From positions 372,001 through 436,000 of the forward strand of contig JADJMD010000012.1 of the NCBI GenBank assembly GCA_016709765.1: DNA of 64,000 nucleotides. The letters are read 5' to 3'. Under the pieces are notes generated by a model that saw only the letters and a program-made list of their open reading frames with translations, did not search any database and was not told the origin of the DNA. Position numbers and translations under genes: made by a program. Positions within the stretch are counted from its first letter, which is position 1, and every line of letters begins with the position of its first letter. This document shows, piece after piece, positions 61,990 to 64,000 of this stretch. Source of the stretch: Ignavibacteriales bacterium (lineage in GTDB: Bacteria > Bacteroidota > Ignavibacteria > Ignavibacteriales > Ignavibacteriaceae).

Positions 61990-64000
61990 TTAGAATGAGT
62001 ATCTCAATCCTAATTGCATCTGCCAGCGTGATAATAGATCTGAAGGTGACCAGGCTGTATTAGTGGCTGGTTTACTAAATCTATAAACTGGTTTGCCAGT
62101 TGCTGGATCCGTGCCATTTAAAGTTACGATAGTATAAGTATCTTGAGGAGTTGTTTGAAACCATCCCCATTCGCTATTAACCAGGTTGAAAACGTTTATG
62201 ATATCAAGAGACAATTCAAAACGTCCAATTCCTTGTATACCTAATGATTGAGAAATGCGAAGATCAAGATCATCATTCCATGGATTTCTTGCAGCATTTC
62301 TTTCTGATATCTGACCTTTGTTTCCTGATAAGTATTCATCATTCTCAATAAATGCCATTAAATCAGCTTTCTGTCCTGCGTTTTCTACATAAACGCCGCC
62401 TGTAACAGCACCAACCAATATATCGTCAGCACTAGCAGGGATAAAGAAAAGATCATTTCCATTTAGCCCATCATTATTCAAATCTCCGTTAACGGTATAT
62501 GAGAACGGACGACCGGATTGAATATTGTAAAATACAGATACTGTTGTTGGTGAATTAGCAAAAAATTCTTGCGTATATGATGCAGAGATGAATCCTCTAT
62601 GTCCAAGATCAAAACTAGATGTGGTCAATGGTGGATCATTTGGATTATTGTATATAGGATTGTATCTGATTTGTGATTGTGCCTGTGAAGACAATACACT
62701 ATTAACATCTTTAGAAACACCATATGTATAAGCTGTATTAAAAGATAAGCCAAGAGGTACATTTCTTTGCAGTTGAACAGTAAAGTTATATTGATATCCC
62801 TGATCTGTATTCTTTAATAATAGTACATCGAAGAAGTTATTATACGATTGTGTACCACTGTATCTTGTTCTGTTTTCACCAGGAATAGTTGTTGTATTTT
62901 GTCCTAAGTTTAATTTTTCATAAATCAAATCATTAATTGCTTTAGAATACATAAACTCAACTGTTCCAATCATATCCAACGGTAATTGTTTATCAACACC
63001 TAAATTCGCTCTTAATATTTGAGGCCATTTGAAATTTGGGTCAACAAGATCAATTTCTGATCTTAAATTAGGAGCACCTGTTCCAGGATCACCAACACCT
63101 GGTTGATTGTATGGATCAACAGAAAACCCAACATTACCACCAGTAGCCTGGTTAACTTCAGCAATAAGTTTACCTGAATTACCATAATTGTTTGACATCC
63201 AAACATAAGCTGGTCTGCCGGTAAATACTCCAACACCACCACGAACCTGTAATGTTCTATCACCCATAACATCCCAGTTGAAGCCTAATCTTGGGGAAAA
63301 CATTACGTTTCCGTTAGGGACATCCCCAGTTGAATAGCCAGGGAAGTATTTTGCAACTGAATCATTATATGCAGGTTCTGTTGGCAGAAATGGAATATCA
63401 GCTCTAACACCAAAAGTTAATTTAAATTTAGGAGCAACCGTCCATTCATCCTGAACATAAAAACCAAGCTGATTTACGCTAAATCTAGCTGATGGTTTAC
63501 CACCACTTAGATCTTGTGCAAATTGTCTTTGATAATAACTTGGGGTACTATTTGCAAGATCTGTTAAGGTATTAAATTCATAATATCCATAAAATGATCT
63601 AACAAATAAATTTCTAAAAGTGAAAAACTCGTTGTGAGTTCCAACAGTCAGAACGTGGTTACCAAGGTATGCAGAAAAGTTATCTGATAACTCAAAAACA
63701 TCCTGGTCAAGTTCGTTTGCCGATGAAAATCTATCAGGACCTGCAATTAAAATTGCATCTTCTTTTGTAACTCTAACTTCAGGAGTTTTATCTGTAATAC
63801 CAGATCTTCTATCTCTTATAGATGTAAAGCCAAGAATTAATTCATTTGTTAAATTATTACCAAAATTACTATTTACTTGCAGTACAGTAGAGTTAGTTAT
63901 ATTTCTAATTCTGTAGGCAAACGTGTTAAATGATAATGAGTTATTAGAATTTCTGCTAGCTAAAATATCGTTATATGCAGAAACAACATTATGTCTTAAA
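61990..64000 (-). CDS. TonB-dependent outer-membrane receptor, 3' part
   Basis: The frame runs without stop from the TAA at 61990 to the right edge, so at least 670 residues of barrel are present and the N-terminus (signal, carboxypeptidase-regulatory domain, plug) is outside the window. Barrel strands read as VNQLGFYVQDEWTVAPKFKL, FSPRLGFNWDVMGD, RTLQVRGGVGVFTGRPAYVW, and the chain ends LSRWQMQLGLRYSF with the terminal Phe of outer-membrane proteins. The Met at 63303 is internal, not the start. This is the large OmpA/CarboxypepD-type receptor with Oar-like features; substrate unknown. Confidence 0.88.
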   Translation of the reverse strand, partial: LRHNVVSAYNDILASRNSNNSLSFNTFAYRIRNITNSTVLQVNSNFGNNLTNELILGFTSIRDRRSGITDKTPEVRVTKEDAILIAGPDRFSSANELDQDVFELSDNFSAYLGNHVLTVGTHNEFFTFRNLFVRSFYGYYEFNTLTDLANSTPSYYQRQFAQDLSGGKPSARFSVNQLGFYVQDEWTVAPKFKLTFGVRADIPFLPTEPAYNDSVAKYFPGYSTGDVPNGNVMFSPRLGFNWDVMGDRTLQVRGGVGVFTGRPAYVWMSNNYGNSGKLIAEVNQATGGNVGFSVDPYNQPGVGDPGTGAPNLRSEIDLVDPNFKWPQILRANLGVDKQLPLDMIGTVEFMYSKAINDLIYEKLNLGQNTTTIPGENRTRYSGTQSYNNFFDVLLLKNTDQGYQYNFTVQLQRNVPLGLSFNTAYTYGVSKDVNSVLSSQAQSQIRYNPIYNNPNDPPLTTSSFDLGHRGFISASYTQEFFANSPTTVSVFYNIQSGRPFSYTVNGDLNNDGLNGNDLFFIPASADDILVGAVTGGVYVENAGQKADLMAFIENDEYLSGNKGQISERNAARNPWNDDLDLRISQSLGIQGIGRFELSLDIINVFNLVNSEWGWFQTTPQDTYTIVTLNGTDPATGKPVYRFSKPATNTAWSPSDLLSRWQMQLGLRYSF

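Noticed and set aside
61990..63303. Receptor starting at the ATG at 63303
   Set aside because: The same frame continues upstream with barrel-like sequence to the window edge, so this Met is internal.
1..64000. CRISPR array, insertion sequence, rRNA or known defence system
   Set aside because: No regular spaced repeats, transposase or integrase motifs, rRNA sequence or recognised defence genes were seen by eye.

Overview
The window is AT-rich chromosomal DNA from a member of the Bacteroidota/Chlorobiota/Ignavibacteriota group, most likely an Ignavibacteria-like organism. This is inferred from several features: a protein with a type IX secretion (Por) C-terminal sorting domain, a fused SpmA-SpmB protein, a DUF4783 protein, two DUF3857 transglutaminase-like proteins, carboxypeptidase-regulatory-domain outer-membrane beta-barrel proteins and a 31-residue AURKAIP1/COX24-like basic protein. 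The lineage call rests on family knowledge, not on a search. No rRNA, CRISPR array, transposase or prophage was seen, and the gene content is mostly that of a stable chromosome.

Left part (0.5-16.3 kb, almost all minus strand). From right to left: a C-terminal DnaE-like fragment; the pyrimidine genes pyrR-pyrB-pyrC behind a leader that reads as a PyrR-type attenuator; an FN3 lipoprotein; a tightly coupled set (DUF4783 protein, a 1283-residue NtrY-like membrane histidine kinase, an AddA/RecB-like helicase-nuclease, a split-barrel-like protein); and the SpmA-SpmB fusion.

Central part (16.7-33.3 kb, minus strand) is a complete division and cell-wall (dcw) operon in the order mraZ-rsmH-ftsL-ftsI-murE-murF-mraY-murD-ftsW-murG-(membrane protein)-murC-ftsQ-ftsA-ftsZ-(small membrane protein). 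Many junctions are TAATG, TGATG or ATGA overlaps. A promoter with 10-bp-spaced MraZ-type boxes lies before mraZ. Together these genes make lipid II and build the divisome; the DNPR motif in MurE points to meso-diaminopimelate peptidoglycan.

Right-centre (33.6-40.2 kb, plus strand) starts with a NarL-type two-component pair. It is followed by small lipoproteins, small integral membrane proteins, two DUF3892 proteins (one interrupted by an in-frame TGA) and a SpoIIAA-like protein. Two identical 16-bp palindromes in a 27-bp direct repeat flank two of these genes and could be operators. A GC-richer stretch with three consecutive hairpins sits at 37.4 kb. This is the least explained part of the window.

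Right part (40.3-64 kb) holds a tandem pair of DUF3857/transglutaminase proteins in which one copy has lost the catalytic residues, an outer-membrane beta-barrel receptor, a TonB-C plus parvulin-like lipoprotein, a STAS protein, tRNA-Thr(CGT), the COX24-like small protein, a zinc-ribbon/TPR protein, HU, a copper module (copZ-copA), an IMPDH/GMPR-family enzyme, oligoendopeptidase F, a T9SS cargo protein, a DASS anion symporter, gatB, lepB and the 3' part of a TonB-dependent receptor that runs off the right edge.
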